64,000 bases of DNA from an uncultured Eubacteriales bacterium (GTDB lineage: Bacteria; Bacillota; Clostridia; Christensenellales; Borkfalkiaceae): assembly GCA_949747905.1 (NCBI GenBank), contig CATKEF010000074.1:1-64000 (forward strand). Reading direction: 5' to 3'. The notes under the pieces were generated by a model, which did no database searches, had not been told where the DNA came from, and saw only the letters and a program-made list of their open reading frames with translations. Shown here one piece after another: positions 9,809 to 17,927 of the stretch (position 1 is its first letter; every line of letters begins with the position of its first letter). Made by a program: the position numbers and the translations under genes.

Positions 9809-11182
9809 ATGAAAGACATGAAAATTCCCTATAAAACTTACCTCACAGAGAGTGAAATGCCGAAATACTGGTTCAACCTCAATGCCTTTATGCCAGGTAA
9901 GCATCCTCCGTTTTTAAACGGCGTTACGGGCAAACCCTGTACTGCGGAAGAACTTGAAAAAGTGTTCTGTAAAGAGTGCGTGAAGCAGGAGTTGAACTTT
10001 ACCGATAAAGAGATTGAAATTCCGAAAGGTATAAGAGATTTTTACAGAACTTTCCGTCCGTCTCCCATAGTCAGGGCATATTTTTTAGAAAAATTTCTTG
10101 ATACTCCTGCGGAAATTTATTATAAATTCGAGGGTAACAATACTTCGGGCTCACATAAACTCAATTCGGCGTCGGCGCAAGCGTATTATGCAAAGGAGCA
10201 GGGGTTGAAGTTCATAACTACCGAGACGGGCGCGGGGCAATGGGGAACGGCGCTTTCTATGGCGGCGGCGTTTTACGGCCTCGGGTTGGAAGTGTTTATG
10301 GTAAAGGCTTCCGCCGAACAGAAACCTTACAGAAAGGAAGTTATAAGAACTTACGGCGCAAACGTCGTGCCTTCTCCGTCGGAAACAACCGAAGCGGGGA
10401 GAAAAATTCTGAAAGAATTTCCCGATACGGGAGGCTCTTTGGGCTGCGCGATAGCGGAAGCGGTGGAGAAAGCCGTTAAAATTCCGGGATGCAGATACGT
10501 TCTCGGCAGCGTGCTCGACCACGTTCTGCTTCACCAGACGGTTATAGGACTCGAGAGCAAGGCGGTGTTGGACGGATACGGAGTATACCCCGATTTAATT
10601 GTGGGCTGTATGGGAGGAGGAAGCAATTTCGGCGGACTTATAGCCCCGTATATGGCGGATAGATTGCAGGGGAAATGCAAGACGGAGTTTTTGGGAGTAG
10701 AACCTGCGAGTTGTCCGTCCGTGAGCAGGGGGAAGTACGCCTATGATTATTGCGACAGCGCTAAAATTACGCCTCTTGCGAAAATGTATACTTTGGGATG
10801 CGGCTTTATGCCGCCTTCGGAGCATGCGGGAGGACTTCGTTATCACGGAATGAGTCCCATAATATCAAAGTTGTGTAACGACGGATATATAGGGGTCAAA
10901 GCGGTAAAACAGACCTCGGTTTTCAAAGCCGCGCTCGATTTTGCAAAATGCGAGGGCATACTCCCCGCCCCCGAATCGGCTCATGCGATTAAAGCGGTTG
11001 CCGACGCTGCGATTGAATGCAGGGAGACGGGCGAGAAGAAAGTAATTCTGTTCGGGCTTACGGGGACGGGGTACTTTGATTTGGCGGCTTATAAACAATA
11101 TAACGACGGGGTAATGAAGGATTATGTCCCGACGGATAAGGAACTCGAAAAAGGTTTTTCCACAATACCGCGCATTCGATAA
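9809..11182 (+). CDS. trpB: TrpB2-type tryptophan synthase beta chain
   Basis: A 457-residue PLP enzyme. The motif EGNNTSGSHKLNSA carries the PLP lysine and TTETGAGQWG follows, both typical of the TrpB2 subfamily rather than classical TrpB1. GCMGGGSNF is the phosphate-binding loop. The enzyme joins indole and L-serine to make tryptophan. No trpA or other trp gene is nearby, which is common for TrpB2. The Trp T-box directly upstream confirms that the gene is switched on by tryptophan shortage. The start is set by AAAGGAG before the ATG. A stand-alone role in indole salvage is likely; partnering with a distant TrpA is possible. Confidence 0.88.
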   Translation: MKDMKIPYKTYLTESEMPKYWFNLNAFMPGKHPPFLNGVTGKPCTAEELEKVFCKECVKQELNFTDKEIEIPKGIRDFYRTFRPSPIVRAYFLEKFLDTPAEIYYKFEGNNTSGSHKLNSASAQAYYAKEQGLKFITTETGAGQWGTALSMAAAFYGLGLEVFMVKASAEQKPYRKEVIRTYGANVVPSPSETTEAGRKILKEFPDTGGSLGCAIAEAVEKAVKIPGCRYVLGSVLDHVLLHQTVIGLESKAVLDGYGVYPDLIVGCMGGGSNFGGLIAPYMADRLQGKCKTEFLGVEPASCPSVSRGKYAYDYCDSAKITPLAKMYTLGCGFMPPSEHAGGLRYHGMSPIISKLCNDGYIGVKAVKQTSVFKAALDFAKCEGILPAPESAHAIKAVADAAIECRETGEKKVILFGLTGTGYFDLAAYKQYNDGVMKDYVPTDKELEKGFSTIPRIR

Positions 11183-11289
11183 ACAAAGTCGAACTTTTTT
11201 TATAAATTTGACATTACATTTTTTTATCCTATACAATCCCGTATTATAGTTTCATAAGTGTCTTGTTTTCTCTCGCCATTAAATTTCTT

Positions 11290-11580
11290 TTATGTCGACC
11301 TGAGATTTCTTACCTGTTACTCTGAGTCCGCTTCCGTCACCTTTGAGCATACCTCCGTCATCGCTGAACACATCTCCGTCACCCTGAGGCTTGCCGAAGG
11401 GTCCCCCGCGTTGCTCGGGATGACAATGGTACGGACAATGGCGCTCCGGAATGACAATGGAGCGCCTTCGGAACAGTGTCTCATAATGACATTTTTCCTC
11501 GTAATGACGCTTGCACTCAGGATGACATTTCACTATGGACTGCATTCTGTCACTCTGAACGTAGTGAATGGTCTTTTATA
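11290..11580. repeat. Dispersed intergenic repeat, copy 2
   Basis: A chain of degenerate units: CACCCTGAGGCTTGCCGAAGGG, CGCGTTGCTCGGGATGACA, then several short TAATGAC or GGATGAC ends. It fills most of 11183-11636. The overlapping ORFs on both strands (107 and 88 residues) are repeat artefacts. Confidence 0.7.
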
Positions 11581-11593
11581 GCATTGCTGTAAT

Positions 11594-11627
11594 ATAAAAA
11601 AATCGCCCTCCGTGTTGCGGAGGGCGA
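11594..11627 (-). terminator. Terminator of the flotillin operon
   Basis: TCGCCCTCCG pairs with CGGAGGGCGA around TGTTG. Read on the minus strand it is followed by a run of seven T residues. Confidence 0.85.
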
Positions 11628-11636
11628 AATCTTTAA

Positions 11637-13085
11637 TTAATCTGTTTTCTTTTCCGATTTCCCGGATTTGACCGGTTTATCGGCTTTTGCCTGCTCGTCT
11701 TTTTGTTCGGGCGCTATCAGTTTGGGCATTTTAAGACCCGCCATCGAATACAAATCGTCGAGAGGAGGGAGGGACTTGAGCATACCGGAAACAAAATTCG
11801 CGGTAGCCGTCTTTCCGTCCTGCGACTGACCTCCGTCCCAGACGGTGACTTTATCGATTTTAAGGTTCTTTATTGCTTCAACCTGCGTCGAAACAAGTTC
11901 TTCGAGTTTGTCTGCAATCATAAGGCGCACTGCCTCGTCGGCGGTGCCGGCAGCTTTTACGAGCTGCTGCATACCTTCAGCCTGTTTGGAAAGCGTTTCG
12001 TACACGCCGCGCGCCTCGGCTTCCATTTTCGCGAATATGGCGTCCGCCTCGCCTTTTGCTAAACGACGCTGTCTTTCCGCTTCGGCGTCAGCCTGAATTT
12101 CCATCTGTCTCTTTTCTATTTCGGAAGCAACGATTATATCGGCTTCTTTGGTCGCCTTTTCACGGAACGCACGTGCAATTTCCGCTTCTTTTTCAGCGGC
12201 ATAGCTCTCTTCTTTTGCCTTAGCCGCCTGAACGTTTTCGGCGGTGACGGCAAGTTTCATTGCCTCCGCTTCGCGCTGCCTCAGGGTCGCCCTCGATTGA
12301 GCGATGTCCGCTTTCGCTTTGTTTTCGCCTTCGATGGCCTTACTTTCGGCTTCGGCTACGTTTATTCTCTGTTGCATCTGAGCGTTTGCTTCACCGATGG
12401 CGCCTTTTTTGTTTTCTTCCGCAACGGAAATTTTCGCGTCGTTTATTGCTTTTGCCGCCGCTTCTTTGCCGAGCGCGGCTATGTATCCGCTTTCGTCGGA
12501 AATATCGGTCATATTGACGTTTATGAGTTTGAGTCCGAGTTTTTTGAGTTCGCCTTCAACGTTTCTGGAAATCGCTTCGAGGAACTTATCGCGGTCGGTG
12601 TTGATTTCCTCGATATCCATCGTGGCGATAACCAGACGGAGCTGACCGAAGATTACGTCTTTTGCAAGTTCGGAAATTTGTTTCAGTTGAAGACCGAGAA
12701 GTCTCTCCGCGGCGTTCTGCATAATCGCGGGGTCGGTGGAAACGCCGACAGTGAAAATGGAGGGAACGTCAATACGGATATTCTGCTTTGACAGGGCGTT
12801 CTTCAAATCCACCGAAATGGAGAGCGGCGTAAGGTCGAGGAAAGTGTAAGACTGGAAGAAGGGCACAACGAGCGCCGCGCCGCCATGAATACACTTCGCA
12901 CTGCGGTAAGTGCCGTCCTTATTGGACGAAATTTTACCGTAAATAACCATGATTTTGTCCGAAGGGCACTTTTTGTAGCGAAGCATGCAGACAAGAAGCA
13001 CCATAACGAGGACAAGCGCGACGACAACGCCGCAAATAATGCCGATGGTTGCGCCGACGTTGTTGTCGGCAAGTAAATTGAACAT
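11637..13085 (-). CDS. floT: Flotillin-like SPFH protein
   Basis: A 482-residue membrane scaffold protein of the flotillin/YuaG family, which organises functional membrane microdomains. A transmembrane helix lies at about residues 10-35, the SPFH/PHB domain at about 45-210 (KIMVIYGKISSNKDGTYR, RIDVPSIFTVGVSTDP), and a long Glu-Ala-rich coiled coil at about 225-400 (EANAQMQQRINVAEAESKAI) that drives oligomer formation. The C-terminus is Lys-rich. AAGGAG precedes the ATG. It lies 32 bases downstream of the YuaF-like gene, the arrangement known for yuaF-floT in Bacillus. Confidence 0.9.
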   Translation of the reverse strand: MFNLLADNNVGATIGIICGVVVALVLVMVLLVCMLRYKKCPSDKIMVIYGKISSNKDGTYRSAKCIHGGAALVVPFFQSYTFLDLTPLSISVDLKNALSKQNIRIDVPSIFTVGVSTDPAIMQNAAERLLGLQLKQISELAKDVIFGQLRLVIATMDIEEINTDRDKFLEAISRNVEGELKKLGLKLINVNMTDISDESGYIAALGKEAAAKAINDAKISVAEENKKGAIGEANAQMQQRINVAEAESKAIEGENKAKADIAQSRATLRQREAEAMKLAVTAENVQAAKAKEESYAAEKEAEIARAFREKATKEADIIVASEIEKRQMEIQADAEAERQRRLAKGEADAIFAKMEAEARGVYETLSKQAEGMQQLVKAAGTADEAVRLMIADKLEELVSTQVEAIKNLKIDKVTVWDGGQSQDGKTATANFVSGMLKSLPPLDDLYSMAGLKMPKLIAPEQKDEQAKADKPVKSGKSEKKTD

Positions 13086-13117
13086 TTTACAACTCCTTTT
13101 TAATAATATTCTCTATA

Positions 13118-13711
13118 TCAAACGTCGGTAACTTCGGTTACGCAGCGTTTAACTACCGTACATTCGTTTTCGACTGCGGTGATTTCCACCATTTCGTCGG
13201 TAACCAGTTTTTCGCCGTCCGTCACCGCGTCGAGTTCCATAAATTTTCCCTGCGCGTTGAGCGTTATTTTTCCGCGTCCGCTGCGGTTTGCGGGGACTGA
13301 AACATAGACGGTTGCGCGCATGCCTACCAATTTTTCCGTCTGAACAATTCCGTTACATTGCATTTTTGCAAGAGCACGCAGTAAAAAAACCACGGTTGCC
13401 ATTGCCGCAGCTCCGGCTATAAGTGCGATTATTACGGATAGCCAGTGAAGTTCCGCGGGTGCCAACGAACAAGTGAGAAGACCCGCCCAGCTTCCCACGG
13501 CAAAAAACGCCGTGATGCTTTTGACCGTGAAAATGGATACGCCCGAGTCGAAATCGACGTCGATATCCCCGTCTCCGTCAATGTCTATGTCTCCGCCGAA
13601 AGACGAAAAGCACATAAGCACAATCTGAATAATCAGAAATACCGTCGCCGCGATTCCAAGCCAGAAATATACGTGCTCTAAAACGGTGAGGTTTTCAAAC
13701 CACTCTTTCAT
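13118..13711 (-). CDS. YuaF-like membrane protein with NfeD OB-fold domain
   Basis: A 197-residue protein with membrane helices at about residues 12-36 and 65-115. An unusual acidic loop (GGDIDIDGDGDIDVDFDSG) sits between them, and a C-terminal small beta domain (about 125-197; VGMRATVYVSVPANRSGRGKI) resembles NfeD. Such proteins are partners of flotillins and may help build or position the scaffold. AAGGAG precedes the ATG. It is the first gene of the two-gene flotillin operon. Confidence 0.78.
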   Translation of the reverse strand: MKEWFENLTVLEHVYFWLGIAATVFLIIQIVLMCFSSFGGDIDIDGDGDIDVDFDSGVSIFTVKSITAFFAVGSWAGLLTCSLAPAELHWLSVIIALIAGAAAMATVVFLLRALAKMQCNGIVQTEKLVGMRATVYVSVPANRSGRGKITLNAQGKFMELDAVTDGEKLVTDEMVEITAVENECTVVKRCVTEVTDV

Positions 13712-13846
13712 AAATTAACTCCTTATTTAACTCCTTGCGGCTACGAATTATTCGTAACCGTTACAGTATATATATAAACACTGTCGGGCTTATATAAACA
13801 ACCAATCGATAATTTTTTATCGATTATACTCATAGTTTACCTTTAT

Positions 13847-13875
13847 ATTATACTGCGGCAATTGCTCATAGTCAA
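13847..13875 (-). promoter_or_regulatory. Sigma-A promoter of the flotillin operon
   Basis: On the minus strand: TTGACT, 17 bases, TATAAT. Transcription would start near 13840, leaving a leader of about 130 bases that holds three inverted repeats (AATCGATAA/TTATCGATT at 13804-13826, ACAGT/ACTGT, TACGAAT/ATTCGTA). It is back to back with the hydrogenase promoter. Confidence 0.72.
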
Positions 13876-13932
13876 CAGTACCCGCAAAAAAAATACCATA
13901 ATTCGCGCGGGAAAAATTTACATATAAATATC

Positions 13933-13961
13933 TTGTAAAACCCGATTTTGTGTGATATAAT
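13933..13961 (+). promoter_or_regulatory. Promoter of the [FeFe]-hydrogenase gene
   Basis: TTGTAA, 17 bases, TATAAT, with an extended -10 TGA. The predicted start is near 13968, 20 bases before the ATG. Confidence 0.72.
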
Positions 13962-13987
13962 CTAACGGATAAACAAAAGGAGCAATT

Positions 13988-15502
13988 ATGAAAAGTCAGA
14001 GTGTCGTTACCGATTTGAGAAGAAAAGTTTTTGCCGCGGTTGCACGCGTCGCATACGAGTCGGAGAACGTAGAGGGAGATTTGGAGGAAATACCGTTTCT
14101 TATTACGCCCGACGAAACTCCGAGGTATCGCGAAAGTATTTACAGGGAGAGACAGATAGCGTCGGAAAGAGTACGCCTCGCAATGGGACTTTCTCTCCGT
14201 CCCGCGAACAAACCCGTTCATATCACGGCGGGAGTGGATAAAAGCACCATCGCGGAGAAGTATTACGAGCCGCCGCTTATGCAGGTTATTCCTTCGGCGT
14301 GCGACAAGTGTCCCGACAACGAATATTATGTTTCCGACCAGTGCCGCAACTGCGTATCGCATGCGTGCATAAAAAATTGTCCGAAGGAAGCCGTTTCCAT
14401 TGTGGACGGTAAGGCGTTTATAGACCAGAGCAAATGTATAAAGTGCGGCAGGTGCAAGGCGGCGTGCCCTTACGACGCTATAGCTCACCACGTTCGCCCC
14501 TGCGCCGCTGCTTGCGGCGTTAAAGCCATATCGTCCGACGAATACGGCAGGGCGCATATCGATACGGAGAAATGCGTTGCGTGCGGACAGTGTATGTCGT
14601 CTTGTCCGTTCGGCGCCATTGCGGATAAATCGCAGATATTCCAGCTGATACAGGCAATTAAAAAGGGCGACGAAGTGGTCGCTGCGGTCGCTCCTGCGAT
14701 AATCGGTCAGTTCGGTGCGAAAGCAACGCCCGGCAGGATGAAATCGGCGCTTTTGGAGCTCGGTTTTAAGGACGTTTACGAAGTGGCTGTAGGAGCGGAC
14801 GTCGGCTGTATAGCCGAGGCGCATCACTATGTCGAAGAGGTTGCAACGGGCAAAGTGCCTTTTCTGTTTACAAGCTGCTGCCCCGCATGGGCGGTTCTTG
14901 TAAAAAAACAGTTTCCCGACCTTGCTTCCGAGGTTTCGCAGGAACTTACTCCCATGGTTGCGACGGCGCGTTCTATCAAGGTCAACCGTCCCGACGCTCG
15001 CGTGGTATTTATAGGACCTTGCGCGGCAAAGAAACTCGAGGCTTCAAGAAGAACGGTCCGCAGTTACGTTGATTTTGTAATTACCTTCGAAGAACTTGCG
15101 GGAATGTTCGAAGCGAAAGGCATTAACGTTGAAAAAGCAGAGGAACTGCCTGTGCGTTTGCAGGCTACGGGCGCGGGCAGAGGATACGCCTGCGCTGGCG
15201 GAGTCGCAAGCGCGATAGAGGGAAGCATCAAGGAGTATTTCCCCGATACCGAAGTTAAAATTCAGCATGCGGAAGGTCTTGCCGATTGCAGGAAGATTAT
15301 CATGCTCGCAAAAGCAGGGAAACTCAACGGTTATCTGATAGAAGGTATGGGGTGCCCCGGCGGCTGCGTTGCGGGCGTCGGAACGATAATTCCTCCCGAA
15401 CGCGCGAAAATCGTTGTCGAACAGACGGTTAAATCGAGCGAAGAAAAATTTCCCGCCAAGGAGATGGGAGACCTCGCCGAAAAACTCGGTAAAATGAATT
15501 GA
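13988..15502 (+). CDS. [FeFe]-hydrogenase, group-B-like
   Basis: A 504-residue monomeric hydrogenase that couples ferredoxin to H2. The N-terminal half has a Cys-rich region (residues 105-131) and two [4Fe-4S] ferredoxin motifs (C150-C160 and C196-C206). H-cluster motifs are TSCCPAW (295-301), GPCAAKKLE (344-351) and EGMGCPGGC (452-460). By homology the cluster ligands are Cys298, Cys345, Cys456 and Cys460, and Cys297 is the proton relay. The third motif, with VAGVGT after it, fits group B rather than the bifurcating or prototypical group A enzymes. AAAGGAG precedes the ATG. The HydEFG maturases are not in the window. Direction of catalysis in vivo cannot be read from sequence. Confidence 0.88.
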   Translation: MKSQSVVTDLRRKVFAAVARVAYESENVEGDLEEIPFLITPDETPRYRESIYRERQIASERVRLAMGLSLRPANKPVHITAGVDKSTIAEKYYEPPLMQVIPSACDKCPDNEYYVSDQCRNCVSHACIKNCPKEAVSIVDGKAFIDQSKCIKCGRCKAACPYDAIAHHVRPCAAACGVKAISSDEYGRAHIDTEKCVACGQCMSSCPFGAIADKSQIFQLIQAIKKGDEVVAAVAPAIIGQFGAKATPGRMKSALLELGFKDVYEVAVGADVGCIAEAHHYVEEVATGKVPFLFTSCCPAWAVLVKKQFPDLASEVSQELTPMVATARSIKVNRPDARVVFIGPCAAKKLEASRRTVRSYVDFVITFEELAGMFEAKGINVEKAEELPVRLQATGAGRGYACAGGVASAIEGSIKEYFPDTEVKIQHAEGLADCRKIIMLAKAGKLNGYLIEGMGCPGGCVAGVGTIIPPERAKIVVEQTVKSSEEKFPAKEMGDLAEKLGKMN

Positions 15503-15503
15503 G

Positions 15504-15534
15504 TTATCAGGCTCTGCGTTGCAGAGCCTGATAA
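15504..15534 (+). terminator. Hairpin after the hydrogenase gene
   Basis: TTATCAGGCTCTGC pairs perfectly with GCAGAGCCTGATAA around GTT. The T run behind it is short (AATTT), so termination may be incomplete. Confidence 0.6.
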
Positions 15535-15663
15535 AATTTGATAAGAGTTTATGAACGGTTGTAATCGTCTATAATAAAAGCAAATAACTTACTTGCAAGG
15601 ATTTTTGAGCGCCGTATTCAAACTTCGATGCGTTTTTTAAAAGAAAAACAGTGCAAAAAAATC

Positions 15664-15692
15664 TTTGATTTTTTGCATTGTTGTTTTATAAT
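15664..15692 (+). promoter_or_regulatory. Putative promoter of the FFTR-like gene
   Basis: TTTGAT, 17 bases, TATAAT. The -35 region lies within an inverted repeat (TGCAAAAAAATC/GATTTTTTGCA, about 15651-15679) that could be an operator or the end of a terminator. Confidence 0.5.
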
Positions 15693-15708
15693 ATAGCAGA
15701 GGTAATTT

Positions 15709-16560
15709 ATGTACGATATCGCTATTGTGGGAAGCGGTCCCGCGGGTGTTTCCGCGGCGCTCAACGCCAAAATACTTAATAAAACTTTCGTGTGGTTCGG
15801 AAGCAACTCCGTTTCTAAAAAAGTTGTGCGCGCGGAGCTTATAAAAAATTATCCGGGACTTCCCGATGTAACCGGCAGTGAGTTGGGCTGGGCGCTTAAA
15901 AATCATGCCGACAGCATGAATATCGAACTTATAGAGGAAGTCGTAACGGGAATATACGAAACGGACGGAGGGTTTACCCTTCTTGCGGGCAACAAAGACT
16001 ATCCGGCAAAATCTGTTATTCTTTGTCTCGGTGTGGAAGCGACAAAACCCGTTGACGGCGAGGAAGAATTTCTCGGCAGGGGCATAAGTTATTGTGCTAC
16101 TTGCGACGGATTTCTTTATAAAGGTAAAACGATAGCCGTAATCTGCACCGATAAAAGGTTCGAACACGAAATCGGATACCTATGTTCACTTGCTGAAAAG
16201 GTATATGTGATTCCGCTCTACAAAAACTACGAGATTGCGGCGGAGAATGCCGAGATAATTTTAAAAGCTCCGGTAAAGTATACGGGCGATTTAAAACTTA
16301 AAAGCGTAGCGTTCAAAGACGGAAGCGTAAACGTCGACGGCGCGTTTATATTAAAAGGCGCGATTCCCCCGTCTACACTTTTGCACGGATTGAAAACGGA
16401 AGACGGGCATATTTTTGTCGGTCGCGACTGCTCGACAAATATAAAAGGCGTATTTGCCGCAGGAGACTGTACCGGCAGACCGTATCAATATATCAAATCT
16501 GCGGGCGAGGGCAATATTGCTGTTCATTCAGCCGTGGAATATCTTTCCGAAAAAGCGTAA
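15709..16560 (+). CDS. Thioredoxin-reductase-like flavoprotein without NADPH motifs (FFTR-like)
   Basis: A 283-residue protein of the low-molecular-weight thioredoxin reductase fold. The FAD motif is VGSGPAGVSAALNAK (about residue 7) and the redox-active pair is C129/C132 in SYCATCDG. The C-terminal FAD motif is AAGDCTGRPYQYIKSAGEGN. The NADPH domain is degenerate: where NADPH enzymes have GGGxxAxEEA and HRRxxxR, this protein reads VICTDKRFEHEI and PLYKNYEI. That pattern is known for ferredoxin-dependent (FFTR) and deazaflavin-type reductases of clostridia. It lies just downstream of a ferredoxin-linked hydrogenase. Electron donor is inferred, not shown. Confidence 0.75.
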   Translation: MYDIAIVGSGPAGVSAALNAKILNKTFVWFGSNSVSKKVVRAELIKNYPGLPDVTGSELGWALKNHADSMNIELIEEVVTGIYETDGGFTLLAGNKDYPAKSVILCLGVEATKPVDGEEEFLGRGISYCATCDGFLYKGKTIAVICTDKRFEHEIGYLCSLAEKVYVIPLYKNYEIAAENAEIILKAPVKYTGDLKLKSVAFKDGSVNVDGAFILKGAIPPSTLLHGLKTEDGHIFVGRDCSTNIKGVFAAGDCTGRPYQYIKSAGEGNIAVHSAVEYLSEKA

Positions 16561-16569
16561 GCGTAATAT

Positions 16570-16910
16570 TTCGCGTATGCTCGTGACGACATTTCGTGTT
16601 AACCCGTCCAAAAAATATCATTTCGGTGACTGAAACGTCGTATTGAGCGCAGCGATATATCAGTTCCCTCGCTACGCTTGGGATGACAAAAGGCGGCAAA
16701 ATATCAAACGCTCGGGATGACAAAAAGAGTGGTAAGACCCGAATGCTAAGTACGACAATAGGGTGTTATGACGATAGCGCACGGGATGACTAACAGAAGC
16801 GTCATCCTGAGCGAAGCGAATGTGACCTCGCGTTGCTCGAAAGGACTACATGTGAATGTTGAGCGACAGCGAAACATCCGATTCCTCGGAAAGCTCGGAA
16901 TGGCAATTTT
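16570..16910. repeat. Dispersed intergenic repeat, copy 3
   Basis: Degenerate units TTGAGCGCAGCGATATATCAGTTCCCTCGCTACGCTTGGGATGAC and GTCATCCTGAGCGAAGCGAATGTGACC, then ATGTTGAGCGACAGCGAAACATC and CTCGGAATGGC. It fills the gap before prmA. ORFs predicted here are artefacts. Confidence 0.72.
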
Positions 16911-16917
16911 AAAACAT

Positions 16918-16949
16918 ACGGATACGTTTTTTCAACGTATCCGTTTTTT
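16918..16949 (+). terminator. Terminator upstream of prmA
   Basis: ACGGATACGTT pairs with AACGTATCCGT around TTTTC, followed by six T residues. It ends one base before the prmA -35 box, so it insulates the promoter. Confidence 0.82.
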
Positions 16950-16950
16950 C

Positions 16951-16979
16951 TTGCAAAAACACCGCGCATTTGTTACAAT
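16951..16979 (+). promoter_or_regulatory. Promoter of the prmA operon, placed for a leaderless mRNA
   Basis: TTGCAA (16951-16956), 17 bases, TACAAT (16974-16979). Only six bases separate the -10 box from the prmA ATG, so the predicted first base of the mRNA is the A of ATG. No Shine-Dalgarno site is present. Confidence 0.68.
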
Positions 16980-16985
16980 ATTTAT

Positions 16986-17927
16986 ATGAAATTTATCGAA
17001 CTAACTATCAATACGACGACCGAAGGCAGCGAGCTTGTCGCCGACATTCTCTGGCGCTATACCAATTACGGCGTGGCTATTTCCGACGTGAAAGACGTAA
17101 TAGCTTTACAGCGCGACAAAGCCTTGTACTGGGACTACATGGACGACGAACTTGTTTCGCCGCGGGAGGACGTGCTTGTAAAGGCTTTTATTCCTCTCGA
17201 AGAGGCGCCCGCAACATTGAAAAAAATCAGGGAAGATTTTGAAGAGCTCTCGGAAAACTGTAAAGGCTATACCGTTTTAGGCACTTTGGAAACTTCTAAA
17301 AGAGAGGTAGAGGGGGACGACTGGCTGGAAATCTGGCGCAAGCATTTCCGTCCTCTGCATATCGGCGAAAAAATAGTCGTTTGTCCCGAATGGCTCGAAT
17401 ATGAGAAAAAACCCGGCGAAAAGGTTGTATTTCTCGATAACAATATGGCTTTCGGTACGGGCGAGCATGAGACTACGGCGATGTGTCTGAAACTTCTTCA
17501 GGAAGAACTCGGCTCGGGCAGCGTATGCATAGACGTCGGTTGCGGGAGCGGTATTCTCGGCATATCGGCGATAAAACTCGGGGCCGAGCATGCTTATCTT
17601 ACCGATATAGATTACGTTGCCGTGGAGAGCGCGAAGCACAATTGCGAAATAAACGGAGTATCGGACAAAACTACCGTTGCCCACGCCAACTTGCTGGATA
17701 ACGCAGAGATTAAGGGCGATATAATTCTTGCAAACATCACGGCGGAAATTCTCTGCATGCTTGCGCCGTCCATACCCAAAAATCTGAAAAAAGGCGGAAC
17801 GCTTATTTTAAGCGGAATAATTGAGAGCAGGCTTGCCGCCGTCAAACGCGCGTTTGGAGCGGAGGGGCTCAATCTTGAAAAGGAGATGAACGAGGGCGAG
17901 TGGTATGCTCTCGCGTTTAAAGAATGA
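16986..17927 (+). CDS. prmA: Ribosomal protein L11 methyltransferase
   Basis: A 313-residue SAM-dependent enzyme that methylates ribosomal protein L11. The N-terminal substrate-recognition domain (about 1-120) starts MKFIELTINTTTEGSELVAD, the usual family start. The catalytic domain shows AFGTGEHETT and IDVGCGSGILGISA (SAM motif I), then LANITAEIL. The start is firm because of family alignment, although it lies directly behind the -10 box. The stop overlaps the rsmE ATG (ATGA). First gene of a four-gene RNA/ribosome modification operon. Confidence 0.92.
   Translation: MKFIELTINTTTEGSELVADILWRYTNYGVAISDVKDVIALQRDKALYWDYMDDELVSPREDVLVKAFIPLEEAPATLKKIREDFEELSENCKGYTVLGTLETSKREVEGDDWLEIWRKHFRPLHIGEKIVVCPEWLEYEKKPGEKVVFLDNNMAFGTGEHETTAMCLKLLQEELGSGSVCIDVGCGSGILGISAIKLGAEHAYLTDIDYVAVESAKHNCEINGVSDKTTVAHANLLDNAEIKGDIILANITAEILCMLAPSIPKNLKKGGTLILSGIIESRLAAVKRAFGAEGLNLEKEMNEGEWYALAFKE

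Noticed and set aside
13817-14827. 336-residue minus-strand ORF across the hydrogenase gene
   Set aside because: It overlaps conserved hydrogenase cysteine motifs and has a low-complexity, Arg/Tyr-rich composition typical of shadow frames.
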